NCBI RefSeq assembly: GCF_900114785.1
Contig: NZ_FOUG01000008.1
Coordinates: forward strand, 124,001-188,000
DNA length: 64,000 bases
Source of the DNA: Variovorax sp. OV329
GTDB lineage: Bacteria; Pseudomonadota; Gammaproteobacteria; Burkholderiales; Burkholderiaceae_C
Direction: 5' to 3'
A program made the position numbers and the translations under genes. Below the pieces are notes generated by a model. The model saw only the letters and a list, made by a program, of their open reading frames with translations, was not told where the DNA came from and did not search any database. Below, piece after piece: positions 1 to 8,050 of this stretch. Every line of letters begins with the position of its first letter. The first letter of the stretch is position 1.

Positions 1-613
1 GCGCCACGTGCGGATGCTCGGGCGCGATGCCCAGCGCGCGCGCCGCGTCCTCGAAGGCGCCCGGGCTGGTGGGGTTGAACACGGCGGCCGAGAGGCGCGC
101 CTGCAACTGCTCCTTCCACAGCAGCTCGCGCGAGTGCTCGGTGAGGTAGGTGTCGCTCACCGTGCGGCTCATCAGGTCGCTGTAGTACAGCAGGAAGGGG
201 GAGACGCGGAACAGCATCTCGTCGCGCAGGGTGGGGTGCTCGCGCACCTGCGACAGCATCGCGTCCATGTAGACGCGGGTGCCGGTGCGGTAGGCCTGCA
301 GCAGCGCGGACAGCGACAGCGCCTGCGCGTGGCGGCGCTGGCTGAAGCGGCCGATCCAGCGCAGGTTGTCCTCGTGCGGACGGCCGCCGGCCAATAGCGA
401 GTCGTACCAGAGTTCGGCGTTCTTCACGCCGGCGCGGTAGACGTCCTGGGCCAGCGAATCGCCCAGCGATCCGTATTCCGGGATGGTGCTGCGCAGCGTC
501 TGCAGCATGCGCTCGGACAGGCCGGCGCTGTCCTCGCGCAGGCCCGCCACCAGCCGGCGCAGGCGCGGCGAGAGCGGCTGCGCGCCGGAGAAAAACTCTT
601 GTTGTTCTGCCAT
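1..613 (-). CDS. PucR/CdaR-type transcriptional regulator with RsbRD-like N-terminal domain (3' part cut by window edge)
   Basis: An open frame runs from an ATG at 613 down to base 1 without a stop, giving about 204 residues. The N-terminus (MAEQQEFFSGAQPL...) is helix-rich and resembles the RsbRD N-terminal sensor domain. In proteobacteria this domain usually precedes a PucR-type C-terminal helix-turn-helix. Recognisable stretches include LWYDSLLAGG, NLRWIGRFSQRR and the segment around YRTGTRVYMDAML. The DNA-binding end lies outside the window, so the regulator call rests on family architecture (inference). The gene stands alone, with an inverted repeat in its upstream region at 693-715. Confidence 0.7.
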   Translation of the reverse strand, partial: MAEQQEFFSGAQPLSPRLRRLVAGLREDSAGLSERMLQTLRSTIPEYGSLGDSLAQDVYRAGVKNAELWYDSLLAGGRPHEDNLRWIGRFSQRRHAQALSLSALLQAYRTGTRVYMDAMLSQVREHPTLRDEMLFRVSPFLLYYSDLMSRTVSDTYLTEHSRELLWKEQLQARLSAAVFNPTSPGAFEDAARALGIAPEHPHVA

Positions 614-692
614 TCTTGCTTGCTGCGGGCCCGGCGGGGCCCGTTGTCTCGTTTTCATGCACGCCGCCTTCTCGCGGCATGTGTCGCTCGTG

Positions 693-715
693 CAGTGCCT
701 TTCAGGTCGGCACTG
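693..715. promoter_or_regulatory. Inverted repeat CAGTGCC-N9-GGCACTG upstream of the PucR-type gene
   Basis: A perfect 7-bp inverted repeat with a 9-bp spacer lies about 80 bp upstream of the start of the minus-strand regulator. Its spacing suits a dimeric DNA-binding protein. Whether it is an autoregulatory operator is inference. The rest of 614-781 shows no gene. Confidence 0.35.
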
Positions 716-781
716 TCATCGTCGATCTTGAGCAAGCCTGTGGCGGGGCGCAAGAGTGATTGCCAGCGCTGGTGCCAAATG

Positions 782-805
782 AAAAGGGCGCCCAATCGGG
801 CGCCC
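782..805 (-). terminator. Rho-independent terminator of the FAH-family gene
   Basis: On the minus strand, GGGCGCCC, a 4-nt loop (GATT) and GGGCGCCC are followed by TTTTC. It lies 27 bp past the stop of the 832-1623 gene. Confidence 0.75.
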
Positions 806-831
806 TGGCGGATGCGACAGGTGTGCCGCGC

Positions 832-1623
832 TCAGACGATCCTGACCGACAGGTTCGGCAGGCGGTCGATGTGGATCTCGATCAGGTCGCCGCGCACCAC
901 CGGGCCGACGTTCTCCGGCGTGCCCGCATAGATGATGTCGCCGGCCATCAGTTCGTTCGCCTGCGACAGTCGGCTGATCTGCTCGGCCACCGACCAGATC
1001 ATGTGCTTGAGCGTCGCGTCCTGCTTGGTCGTGCCGTTCACCTTGAGCCAGATCGCGCCATCGGCGAAGTGGCCTACTTGCGCCACCGGGTGGATCGGGC
1101 CGATAGGTGCCGAATGGTCGAAGCTCTTGCCGATCTCCCAGGGCTTCTTCTGGTCGCCCATCTCGCGCTGCAGGTCACGGCGCGTCATGTCCAGGCCCAG
1201 CGAGTAGCCGTACACGTAGGACAGCGCGTCTTCCGGCTTGATGTCGCGCCCGCCCTTGGCCAGGGCCACCACCAGTTCCACTTCGTAGTGGTAGTTCCTG
1301 GTCAGCGTGGGGTAGGGATGGTCGGCCACCTTGCCGGGCATGACGACCTGGATCGCATCGCTGGGCTTCTGGAAGAAGAAGGGTGGCTCGCGCGTCGGGT
1401 CCGAGCCCATCTCGCGCGCATGCGCCGCGTAGTTGCGCCCGATGCAATAGATGCGGCGCACCGGGAACACCTGGTCGCTGCCCACGATCGGAATGGTGGG
1501 CTGCGCGACGTCGAACGGTGTCTGCGGCGAGCGCGCGGCGCCGGCGGGCAGGGCGCATCCGACGAGGGCGCCGGTGGCCATGGTGGCGGACCCGGCCAGC
1601 AGGTTGCGGCGGGAGGTGGTCAT
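832..1623 (-). CDS. Fumarylacetoacetate/fumarylpyruvate hydrolase family protein with Tat signal and possible lipobox
   Basis: A 263-residue protein of the FAH fold, whose members hydrolyse or decarboxylate acyl-pyruvates in aromatic degradation. Family hallmarks are visible: CIGRNYAAHAREMG, FFFQKPSDAI, the metal-site segment NYHYEVELVVALAKGG, and a C-terminal AGTPENVGPVVRGD. It most resembles fumarylpyruvate hydrolases of the gentisate route, but the substrate cannot be read from sequence. The N-terminus is unusual for this normally cytoplasmic family. It has a twin-arginine motif (SRRNLLAG), a hydrophobic stretch and LVGC, which could be a lipobox. The gene is divergent from an AraC regulator, which probably controls it (inference), and ends in a clear terminator. 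Confidence 0.8.
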   Translation of the reverse strand: MTTSRRNLLAGSATMATGALVGCALPAGAARSPQTPFDVAQPTIPIVGSDQVFPVRRIYCIGRNYAAHAREMGSDPTREPPFFFQKPSDAIQVVMPGKVADHPYPTLTRNYHYEVELVVALAKGGRDIKPEDALSYVYGYSLGLDMTRRDLQREMGDQKKPWEIGKSFDHSAPIGPIHPVAQVGHFADGAIWLKVNGTTKQDATLKHMIWSVAEQISRLSQANELMAGDIIYAGTPENVGPVVRGDLIEIHIDRLPNLSVRIV

Positions 1624-1785
1624 GTAAGTCTCCTGATTCTTGGCATTGGAAGAAATGGAATCGATGACCCCGCCAGGCGCTTGCGACCGGCCGGGTCAGC
1701 CACCGATTCTGGGCAGACTCCGGCTCGCGCTCCCGCACGCATCTACGCAAAATCAGGACGCAATCGCCGCGCTTACCATCGACCG

Positions 1786-2703
1786 ATGCCCAAGACCCCG
1801 CCCAGCCCTCGTTCCTCCGCGGCGCGCCTCTACGGCATGCAGGAGCGCGCGAACCACCTGGACTTCGACATCCGCTTCGAGGGCGCGCGCGATGTGCTGG
1901 CGCGGCCGCACCGGCATGAGTACTTCCAGATCCAGGTGAGCGTGGAAGGCGGCTCGCAGCAGGTCATCGGCGGCGCGGTGCGCTCCTTCGGCGCGGGCCA
2001 CCTGAGCTTCGTGCTGCCTTACCGGCTGCACGTGGTGCCGCACCCGCCGGGCGCGCGCTACGCCATCGTCAACTTCGACCAGAACTTTCTCTGGCCGGAA
2101 CTGGACGTGGAAGCGCTGGAGCTGGAAGAGGTCAGCGTGCCGCGCGTGCCGGAACTCGCGCCCTTCCTGTTCCAGGAGTACGTCGACTTCCATTTCGACG
2201 CTGCGGACTTCGCCCGCATCCTGGCCTGGCTCGATGAGCTGGCGGAGCTGAACCGCGAGCGCGGCTTCGCCGCCACGGCCGCGATCCGCGGCCTCCTGCT
2301 GCAGATCCTGGCGCTGGCCTGCAGGCGGCACGAGGCGCCGCTGCGCGCGCAGGCCGCGCGTCATGGCGGGCGCACGTCAAGGCGCGATGCGCTGCAGCGG
2401 GTGATGCGCTATGTGCGCGAGCACCTGCACGAGGAGATGTCGCTGCAGGAGGCGGCCGCTGCCGCCATGCTCTCGCCCAACTACCTGGCGCACCTGCTCA
2501 AGAAGCAGACCGACCGCACCTTCACCGAGCTGGTGACCGAGCGGCGGCTGGAGCAGGCCAAGGAGCTGTTGCTGGCCTCCGGCGCGAGCATCGCCGCCGT
2601 GGCCCAGCAATGCGGCTTTCGCGATGCCGACTATTTCGCGCGGCGCTTCCGGCAGCAGGCCGGCCTGACGCCGCGCGCGTTCCGCGAGAAGAACCGCGTC
2701 TAG
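1786..2703 (+). CDS. AraC family transcriptional regulator
   Basis: A 305-residue protein starting at ATG 1786 (MPKTPPSPRSS). Longer in-frame starts upstream would run across the divergent FAH gene and are rejected. Residues about 40-150 form a cupin-like sensor (RPHRHEYFQIQVSVEGGSQQ...). The last about 100 residues carry the two helix-turn-helix motifs typical of AraC/XylS proteins: MSLQEAAAAAMLSPNYLAHLLKK, then IAAVAQQCGFRDADYFARRF followed by TPRAFR. It is divergent from the Tat-tagged FAH hydrolase with about 160 bp between the starts, so that gene is the likely target. Its 3' end converges on pcaG. Confidence 0.88.
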   Translation: MPKTPPSPRSSAARLYGMQERANHLDFDIRFEGARDVLARPHRHEYFQIQVSVEGGSQQVIGGAVRSFGAGHLSFVLPYRLHVVPHPPGARYAIVNFDQNFLWPELDVEALELEEVSVPRVPELAPFLFQEYVDFHFDAADFARILAWLDELAELNRERGFAATAAIRGLLLQILALACRRHEAPLRAQAARHGGRTSRRDALQRVMRYVREHLHEEMSLQEAAAAAMLSPNYLAHLLKKQTDRTFTELVTERRLEQAKELLLASGASIAAVAQQCGFRDADYFARRFRQQAGLTPRAFREKNRV

Positions 2704-2713
2704 TCCGTGGGGC

Positions 2714-3322
2714 TCAGACGTCGAAGAACACCGTTTCCTTGTCGCCCTGCATGTGGATGTCGAAGGTGTAGGTGACCTGGCCGCCTTCCTCGCTGCGCTG
2801 GGCCAGCAAGGTGTCGCGGCGTTCGGCCGGCACCTGGGCCAGCACGGCGTCCTCGGCGTTGGCCTTGGCCTCGTCGGCAAAGTACGCGCGGGTGAAGGCG
2901 TGCAGCAGCATGCCGCGCATGGTGACGATGACGCCGACGAAGGGCGCCTCGCCGGCCGCGTTGGCGCCGGGCTTCACGGTCTGGAACACGAAGCGGTTCT
3001 GCGCGTCGGTGCCCGTGCCCATGCGGCCGAAGCCGCGGAATCCCCGCGCCTTGGCGTCTTCCACTGAAGTGGGGTAGTGGCCTTCGCCGTCGGGCTGGCA
3101 GATCTCGACCATGGCGTCGTTGATCGGCTTGCCGTCGCCGTCGATCACGCGGCCGACCAGGCGGATGCGCTGGCCGCGCGCGCCGTCCAGCGCCACGCGG
3201 TCGTCGAAGGGCTGGTTGAAGTTGTAGCCGTACTGCGTGGCCGCCAGGCCGTAGGCGAAGTAGGGGCCGACCGTCTGCGAGGGGGTCTGGCCGAAGTTGG
3301 TCTCGAGTGCGCTCATCAGCAT
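2714..3322 (-). CDS. pcaG: Protocatechuate 3,4-dioxygenase, alpha subunit
   Basis: A 202-residue alpha subunit of the intradiol dioxygenase that opens protocatechuate to 3-carboxy-cis,cis-muconate. The N-terminal SQTVGPYFAYGL, the RLVGRVIDGDGKPINDAMVEIWQ-like core (CQPDGEGHYP here), GFGRMGTGTDAQNRFVFQTVKPG and the C-terminal VTYTFDIHMQGDKETVFFDV are typical. In this enzyme the alpha subunit does not bind the iron but helps shape the active site. A second Met two codons downstream (3316) is an alternative start. The gene lies 19 bp downstream of pcaH, so the two are co-transcribed. Confidence 0.95.
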   Translation of the reverse strand: MLMSALETNFGQTPSQTVGPYFAYGLAATQYGYNFNQPFDDRVALDGARGQRIRLVGRVIDGDGKPINDAMVEICQPDGEGHYPTSVEDAKARGFRGFGRMGTGTDAQNRFVFQTVKPGANAAGEAPFVGVIVTMRGMLLHAFTRAYFADEAKANAEDAVLAQVPAERRDTLLAQRSEEGGQVTYTFDIHMQGDKETVFFDV

Positions 3323-3341
3323 GCTGTGTCTCCCTGTGCGT

Positions 3342-4043
3342 TCAACGGTTCTCGAAGTGGGTCTCGTCCGCGCCGCGCAGGACGATGTCGAACTGGTAGC
3401 CCAGGGCGTAGCCCTCTTCGGTGATGTCCAGGCTGAAGTCGGCGATCAGGCGGTTGCGGTACTTCTCGGGTGTGCCGGTGACCATGGGGTCGTACTGCAG
3501 CAGCGGGTCGCCGGGGAAGTACATCTGCGTCACCAGGCGGCTGGCGTAGTGCTCGCCGAACAGCGACAGGTGGATGTGCTGCGGACGCCAGGCGTTGGGG
3601 TGGTTGCCCCAGGGGTAGGCGCCGGGCTTGATGGTGAGGAAGCGGTAGCGGCCCTCGCTGTCGGTGAGGCACCGGCCGGCGCCCAGGAAGTTGGGGTCCA
3701 GCGGGGCGTCGTGCTGGTCCACCTTGTGCACGTAGCGGCCGGCGGCGTTGGCCTGCCAGAGTTCCACCAGCGTGTTGCGCACCGGGCGCTTGCGCTCGTC
3801 GAGCACGCGGCCGGTGAGGATCATGCGCTCGCCCAGCGGCTCGCCGTTCATGCGGGCGTTGCGGGTGAGGTCGTGGTCCAGCTCGCCGATGCTGTCGTGG
3901 CCGTACACCGGCTGGCGCAGCTCGGCCATCGAGGCCTTCAGCGGAATCAGCGGCTGGGTCGGGCCGCGCTTCACTGTCGACTTGTAGCCGGGGTAGATGT
4001 AGGACGGGTGACTGTCCCAGTCGCGGGGGTCGAGCTTGGCCAT
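3342..4043 (-). CDS. pcaH: Protocatechuate 3,4-dioxygenase, beta subunit (iron-binding)
   Basis: A 233-residue catalytic subunit. The four Fe(III) ligands of the family are all present at the expected spacing: Tyr104 (AAGRYVHK), Tyr143 (PGAYPWGNHP), His156 and His158 (RPQHIHLS). Each sits exactly four residues earlier than in the Pseudomonas putida subunit numbering (108/147/160/162). With PcaG it forms the cytoplasmic enzyme that feeds the protocatechuate branch of the beta-ketoadipate pathway. It is first in a two-gene operon divergent from a LysR regulator. pcaB, pcaC and pcaD are not next to it; pcaIJF lie about 38 kb away. Confidence 0.97.
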   Translation of the reverse strand: MAKLDPRDWDSHPSYIYPGYKSTVKRGPTQPLIPLKASMAELRQPVYGHDSIGELDHDLTRNARMNGEPLGERMILTGRVLDERKRPVRNTLVELWQANAAGRYVHKVDQHDAPLDPNFLGAGRCLTDSEGRYRFLTIKPGAYPWGNHPNAWRPQHIHLSLFGEHYASRLVTQMYFPGDPLLQYDPMVTGTPEKYRNRLIADFSLDITEEGYALGYQFDIVLRGADETHFENR

Positions 4044-4078
4044 CGTGGGGGTCTCCTTGGGATCGGGGGGAATCGGAA

Positions 4079-4100
4079 TGGCAGGACTTTAAGACTGCCA
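4079..4100. promoter_or_regulatory. Inverted repeat TGGCAG-N10-CTGCCA over the pcaH -10 region
   Basis: A perfect 6-bp inverted repeat. It overlaps the proposed -10 hexamer of pcaH, so a protein bound here would block the promoter (inference). Confidence 0.4.
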
Positions 4101-4114
4101 TTTGATGATGTAAA
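4086..4114 (-). promoter_or_regulatory. Candidate sigma70 promoter of pcaHG
   Basis: On the minus strand, TTTACA (4114-4109), a 17-bp spacer and TAAAGT (4091-4086) match the sigma70 hexamers at four or more positions each. They lie about 43 bp upstream of the pcaH start. The -35 overlaps the left arm of the adjacent 8-bp inverted repeat. Confidence 0.45.
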
Positions 4115-4137
4115 TTGAACATTCCGACGATTTACAT
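4108..4137. promoter_or_regulatory. LysR-type operator candidate ATGTAAAT-N14-ATTTACAT
   Basis: A perfect 8-bp inverted repeat with a 14-bp spacer lies in the divergent pcaH/pcaQ-like promoter region. Position and size suit a LysR-type regulator acting on both promoters. It differs from the published rhizobial PcaQ box, so assignment to this regulator is inference. Confidence 0.5.
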
Positions 4138-4149
4138 GAGCATTGGTAA

Positions 4150-5130
4150 TTGAAGAATTCCGCCGCCGCCCTGGCCTTCGCGCGCAACGTGCAGCTGCGC
4201 CACCTGCGCTGCTTCGTCGCCGTGGCGCAGGAGCGCCACCTGGCGCGCGCCGCCGAGCGCCTGGCGCTGAGTCAGCCGGCCATGTCCAAGACGCTGACCG
4301 AGCTGGAGGAGCTGGCCGGCACCCGCCTGGTGGAGCGCGGTGGCGCCGGGCGGCGCGGCGTGCAGGGGCTCACGGCCGCCGGCGAGCAGCTTCTGGCCCA
4401 GGCCCTGCGCGTGCTGGAGGCCATCGATGCCAGCGCGCAGGCGGTGGCGCCAGTGGCCGGCGGCGAGCGGCTGGAGCGCCTGCGCATCGGAGCGCTGCCC
4501 AGCGTGGCGCCCTCGCTGCTGCCGCAGGCGCTGGCGCGGCTGCGCGCGCAGCGCCAGGGGCTGCAGATCATGGTCAAGAGCGCGGCCAACGCGGTGCTGC
4601 TGGCCGACCTGCGCGCGGGCGAACTGGACGTGGTGGTGGGCCGCATGAGCGACCCGTCGTTGACCAGCGGGCTGAGCTTCGAGCTGCTGCACACCGAGCC
4701 GCTGGTGTTCGCGGCCCGCGCAGGTCATCCGCTGGCCAAGCGCGGTGCCTCGGCGCGCGCGGCCCTGGGCTATCCGCTGGTGGTCTACGGCGAGGGCACC
4801 ATCCCGCGCCACCACACCGAGAGCCTGCTGGCCAGCCTGGGCCTGGCGCTGCCGGCCGATGCGCTGCAGACCCTGGACGTGTCGGTGGCCAGCGCGCTGG
4901 TGGCCGGCTCCGACAGCATCTGGATCACCCCGCTGGGCGCGGCCCGCCGCGAGCTGGCCTCGGGCACGCTGGTTCGATTGCGCATCGACACGCCGGGCAC
5001 CGAGGAGCCGGTGGGCCTGCTGCTGCGAACGGATGCGCCCGCTTCGCCGGCTCGAAGCGCGCTGGTTGCCCTGCTGCGCGACGAGGCGCGGCGGCTGGAT
5101 GGGGGCGCCACGGCCAGGCGGAAGCGCTAG
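4150..5130 (+). CDS. pcaQ: LysR family regulator, PcaQ-like
   Basis: A protein of about 326 residues with an N-terminal winged HTH (LRHLRCFVAVAQERHLARAAERLALSQPAMSKTL) and a periplasmic-binding-like effector domain. Divergence from pcaHG and the sequence type point to PcaQ, the activator of protocatechuate genes that responds to beta-carboxymuconate in rhizobia (known for the family). The start is uncertain. I use TTG at 4150; GTG at 4189 would remove 13 residues and begin at VQLRHLRCF. The ATG at 4137 is out of frame and hits a stop after five codons. A candidate 8-bp inverted-repeat operator lies just upstream. Confidence 0.8.
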   Translation: MKNSAAALAFARNVQLRHLRCFVAVAQERHLARAAERLALSQPAMSKTLTELEELAGTRLVERGGAGRRGVQGLTAAGEQLLAQALRVLEAIDASAQAVAPVAGGERLERLRIGALPSVAPSLLPQALARLRAQRQGLQIMVKSAANAVLLADLRAGELDVVVGRMSDPSLTSGLSFELLHTEPLVFAARAGHPLAKRGASARAALGYPLVVYGEGTIPRHHTESLLASLGLALPADALQTLDVSVASALVAGSDSIWITPLGAARRELASGTLVRLRIDTPGTEEPVGLLLRTDAPASPARSALVALLRDEARRLDGGATARRKR

Positions 5131-5145
5131 AGCGCTGGCGCCGGC

Positions 5146-5580
5146 TCAGTCCCGTGTTGCCCTGCGCTGCACGCACGCAATGTAGGCCTCGCCATCCGGC
5201 GGCCGCCCCGCGCGCTGCGATTCCCACATCATCTGCCCCAGGCACTCCATCGCCTCGTGGTGCGCGTCCAGCAGCGAGTCGCGGCGTGCGGCCAGCAGTT
5301 CCACGGCCTGGCGGATGCCGCGCGGCTGGTCGATGGAGCACTGCTCGCTGATCGACAGGTGCATGGCCAGGTGCAGGAAGGGGTTCTCGCGTCCGTCGGC
5401 GCCGTCATAGATGCGGGCCACGGCGGCGTCCGCGTCCTGCAGGTCGGCGTGGTACTCGGGATGCGCGTCGATCCAGCCCGCAGCGATCGTTTCCAGGGCC
5501 TCCAGCGGGCGGCCTTGGCGGCTCTTGGCGTACACGTCGCAGAAAAAGCGGCGTACCTCTTCTTGGGATGGATTGAACAT
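5146..5580 (-). CDS. DUF1841 family conserved protein
   Basis: A 144-residue acidic helical protein starting MFNPSQEEVRRFFCDVYAK. It matches the DUF1841 pattern, in which an early PLEALE segment is followed by HPEYH and a conserved ENPFLHLAMHLSISEQ stretch. No function is established. The ATG at 5580 is preferred because the frame extends upstream without family resemblance. It converges on the LysR gene, with 15 bp between stops, and is divergent from the PAP2 gene. Confidence 0.75.
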   Translation of the reverse strand: MFNPSQEEVRRFFCDVYAKSRQGRPLEALETIAAGWIDAHPEYHADLQDADAAVARIYDGADGRENPFLHLAMHLSISEQCSIDQPRGIRQAVELLAARRDSLLDAHHEAMECLGQMMWESQRAGRPPDGEAYIACVQRRATRD

Positions 5581-5700
5581 GATGGCCGGCGAGGGTAGCA
5601 CCGAGCCCTTGGGCCCTGTGCGGGGCGGGGCATGCGCCGTCACGCGGCTGGGGCAAGATAGGGGCCTCGCTCCACGCCGCCATCTGCTGCTCGAACACCC

Positions 5701-6399
5701 ATGCAAGAACGCCCGCCGCGCCCGCCCTGGACCCACGACATCGGCCAGCGCCTGCGCGTCCTGCAGCCGCTCAAGGTCGTCGGCACCACGGCCTGGATCT
5801 GGGTCTTCTTCATCGGCTACTTCCACCTTCTGCGCAACCCGATGCGGCCGGTCTTCGAGATGCCGCTCACCCTCGTGGACGCCTGGGTCCCCTTCCAGCC
5901 GGCCTGGCTCATTCCCTACCTGTCGCTCTGGGTCTACGTGGGCATCGCCCCGGGGCTTCAGCGCAGCTTCCGCGAGCTGCTGGTCTACGGCCTGTGGGCC
6001 GGCGCCCTGTGCCTGACCGGGCTGGCGCTGTTCGCCGCATTCCCCACGCGCATCCCGCTGCAGCCCATGGACGCGGGCGGCTTTCCCGGCTTCGCGCTGC
6101 TGCGCGGCATCGACGCCGCGGGCAATGCCTGCCCCTCGATGCACGTGGCCATCGCCATCTTCACGGCCTGCTGGATCGAGCACATCTTCAAGTCCGCCCG
6201 CGCCCCCTGGCCGCTGCGGGCGATCAACCTGGCCTGGTTCCTGGCCATCAGCTATTCGACCCTTGCCACCGGCCAGCACGTGTTCTACGACGTGGTGGGC
6301 GGCACGCTGCTGGGCGGGGTGTTCGCCTGGGCCTCGCTGCGCTGGCGGCCGGCCCCGGCGCCCGGGTCGGTGCCGATGGTGGCTATCATGGACCGCTAG
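5701..6399 (+). CDS. PAP2 superfamily phosphatase/phosphotransferase, integral membrane
   Basis: A 232-residue membrane protein with about five or six hydrophobic segments. It carries the PAP2 catalytic motifs 2 and 3 as NACPSMHVA and GQHVFYDVVGG; the two histidines are the phosphate-transfer residues of the family. The class acts on lipid phosphates or inositol-type head groups at the membrane. It precedes an acyl carrier protein gene by 38 bp and a ketosynthase that overlaps the ACP. The three may act together on a fatty-acid- or polyketide-derived lipid (inference). Confidence 0.8.
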   Translation: MQERPPRPPWTHDIGQRLRVLQPLKVVGTTAWIWVFFIGYFHLLRNPMRPVFEMPLTLVDAWVPFQPAWLIPYLSLWVYVGIAPGLQRSFRELLVYGLWAGALCLTGLALFAAFPTRIPLQPMDAGGFPGFALLRGIDAAGNACPSMHVAIAIFTACWIEHIFKSARAPWPLRAINLAWFLAISYSTLATGQHVFYDVVGGTLLGGVFAWASLRWRPAPAPGSVPMVAIMDR

Positions 6400-6437
6400 T
6401 GACAATCCGTCAGCCACATAACTCCAAGACGACCGAC

Positions 6438-6698
6438 ATGAGTTCGCTCAAGGAACTTCAAGACCTGATCCAGGAAAAATACGGCATCGACCCGGCCGAT
6501 CTCGACCCGAACGCCTCGATGCGCGACAAGGGCTTCGACTCGCTCGCCCTGGCCGAATTCCTCTTCGAGATCGAGGACCGCCTGCACGTCACCCTGCCCG
6601 ATCCCGACCCCGCGATGGACACGCTGGCCCAGTTGACCGCCATGGTCGACCAGGCGCGCGCCGACGCCGAGCAGGCGCCGAAACAGCGGGTCGCATGA
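6438..6698 (+). CDS. Acyl carrier protein
   Basis: An 86-residue acidic protein with the phosphopantetheine site GFDSLAL at Ser35 and the usual helical ACP layout (SLKELQDLIQEKYGID... PDPAMDTLAQLTAMV). It is not the housekeeping AcpP, whose gene is normally beside fabF/fabD and whose site reads GADSLD. It overlaps the downstream ketosynthase by 4 bp (ATGA), indicating translational coupling and a dedicated partnership. Confidence 0.85.
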   Translation: MSSLKELQDLIQEKYGIDPADLDPNASMRDKGFDSLALAEFLFEIEDRLHVTLPDPDPAMDTLAQLTAMVDQARADAEQAPKQRVA

Positions 6699-7918
6699 GC
6701 GAGCCGGGCATCGCCGTCACCGGCCTGGGGCTGGTGAGTCCGCACGGCCGGGATCCGGCCTTGGCATTCGATGCACTGCTGCGCGGCGAGTCGGCCATCC
6801 ACGCGGTCTTCCCCGAGTTGCCCAAGCCGGCCCTGGCCGCCACCGCAGCATTCGATCCCTCACCCTGGTTCAGCAAGCTGCAGCTGGCCGGCGTGGACCG
6901 GGTCAGCCAGCTGGCCCTGGCCGCCGCCGAACTGGCACTGGCCGACGCGGGCCTGCAGGACCCCTGGAGCGAAGCGCAGGGCGAGCGCATCGGCGTCTAC
7001 GTCGGCTGCGGCATGGGTGGCGCCAGCGCGCTCGAGGCCGCCTACCGCGGCGGCGCCAGCGGACGCGTGCCGCCGCTGACCATTCCGGCCTTCATGCCCA
7101 ACGCGCCGGCTTCGCACATCGCCATGCGGCGCAAGGTGCTGGGCCCGGTGCTGACCTATTCCGTCGCCTGCGCCTCCTCGGCCATCGCCATCGCGGAGGC
7201 GGCCAAGGCCATCCGCAGCGGCGAGGTCGACATGGCGATCGCCGGCGGCAGCGAGGCACTGATCGTGCCCGGCGTGGTGATGGCCTGGCAGGCCATGCAG
7301 ACCTTGGCCTCCGCGCCGCCCGGCGAGGCCGCCACGGCGGTGCGACCCTTCGCGGCAGACCGCAGCGGCTTCGCGCTGGGCGAGGGCGCGGCCTTCCTGA
7401 TCCTCGAATCGGAACAGCGGGCCGCAGACCGCGGCGCGCGCAGCCATGCGCGGCTGTCGGGCTGGGGCAGCAGCTGCGATGCCTCGCACCTCACCAAGCC
7501 GGAGGCGGCCGGCCAGGCGCGCGCCCTGCGCGCGGCGCTGCGCATGGCCGGGCTGGCGCCCCAGGACGTGGGCTACTGCAACGCGCACGGCACCGCCACG
7601 CGCATCGGCGACCCGATCGAATGCGAGGCATTGGCGCAGGTGTGGGGCGATGCGCTGCCGCAGTTGCGCGTGAGTTCCACCAAGGCGCTGCACGGCCACC
7701 TGCTGGGCGCGGCCGGCGCGCTGGAGGCGCTGATCACCGTCATGGCGCTGCAATGCCGGGCCGTGCCGCCCAACATGCACGGGGACGAGCCCGATCCGGC
7801 CTGCGCGCTGAACCTGGTGCGCAAGGGCGACACGGCCGCGCCTTCGCTGCAGGCGGCCATCAGCAGCTCCTTCGCCTTCGGCGGCACCAACGCCGCGCTG
7901 GTGTTCCAGCGCGCCTGA
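6695..7918 (+). CDS. Beta-ketoacyl-ACP synthase (KAS II-like)
   Basis: A 407-residue condensing enzyme. The Cys-His-His triad is in place: Cys159 (YSVACASSA), His298 (NAHGTAT) and His333 (ALHGHLLGAAGALEAL). The N-terminus (IAVTGLGLVSPHG) and GGTNAALVF end are typical of FabF-type proteins. Coupled with a private ACP and a PAP2 enzyme, it is more likely part of a small specialised acyl or polyketide pathway than of bulk fatty acid synthesis (inference). No ketoreductase, dehydratase or acyltransferase is next to it. Confidence 0.85.
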   Translation: MSEPGIAVTGLGLVSPHGRDPALAFDALLRGESAIHAVFPELPKPALAATAAFDPSPWFSKLQLAGVDRVSQLALAAAELALADAGLQDPWSEAQGERIGVYVGCGMGGASALEAAYRGGASGRVPPLTIPAFMPNAPASHIAMRRKVLGPVLTYSVACASSAIAIAEAAKAIRSGEVDMAIAGGSEALIVPGVVMAWQAMQTLASAPPGEAATAVRPFAADRSGFALGEGAAFLILESEQRAADRGARSHARLSGWGSSCDASHLTKPEAAGQARALRAALRMAGLAPQDVGYCNAHGTATRIGDPIECEALAQVWGDALPQLRVSSTKALHGHLLGAAGALEALITVMALQCRAVPPNMHGDEPDPACALNLVRKGDTAAPSLQAAISSSFAFGGTNAALVFQRA

Positions 7919-8050
7919 GTTCCGGCGATGCGAGGGCAGGGGCGCGAGGCCCTGCCTCCTTGGCGACAGGCATCGCGGGTTATCACGCATCGGATCGCAG
8001 GCGGGTGCCTCTTTAATCGCCACTCCTTCTCCTCATCCGAAGCTTCTTCC

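Noticed and set aside
4137..4154. ATG as start of the PcaQ-like regulator
   Set aside because: It is out of frame and meets a stop after five codons.
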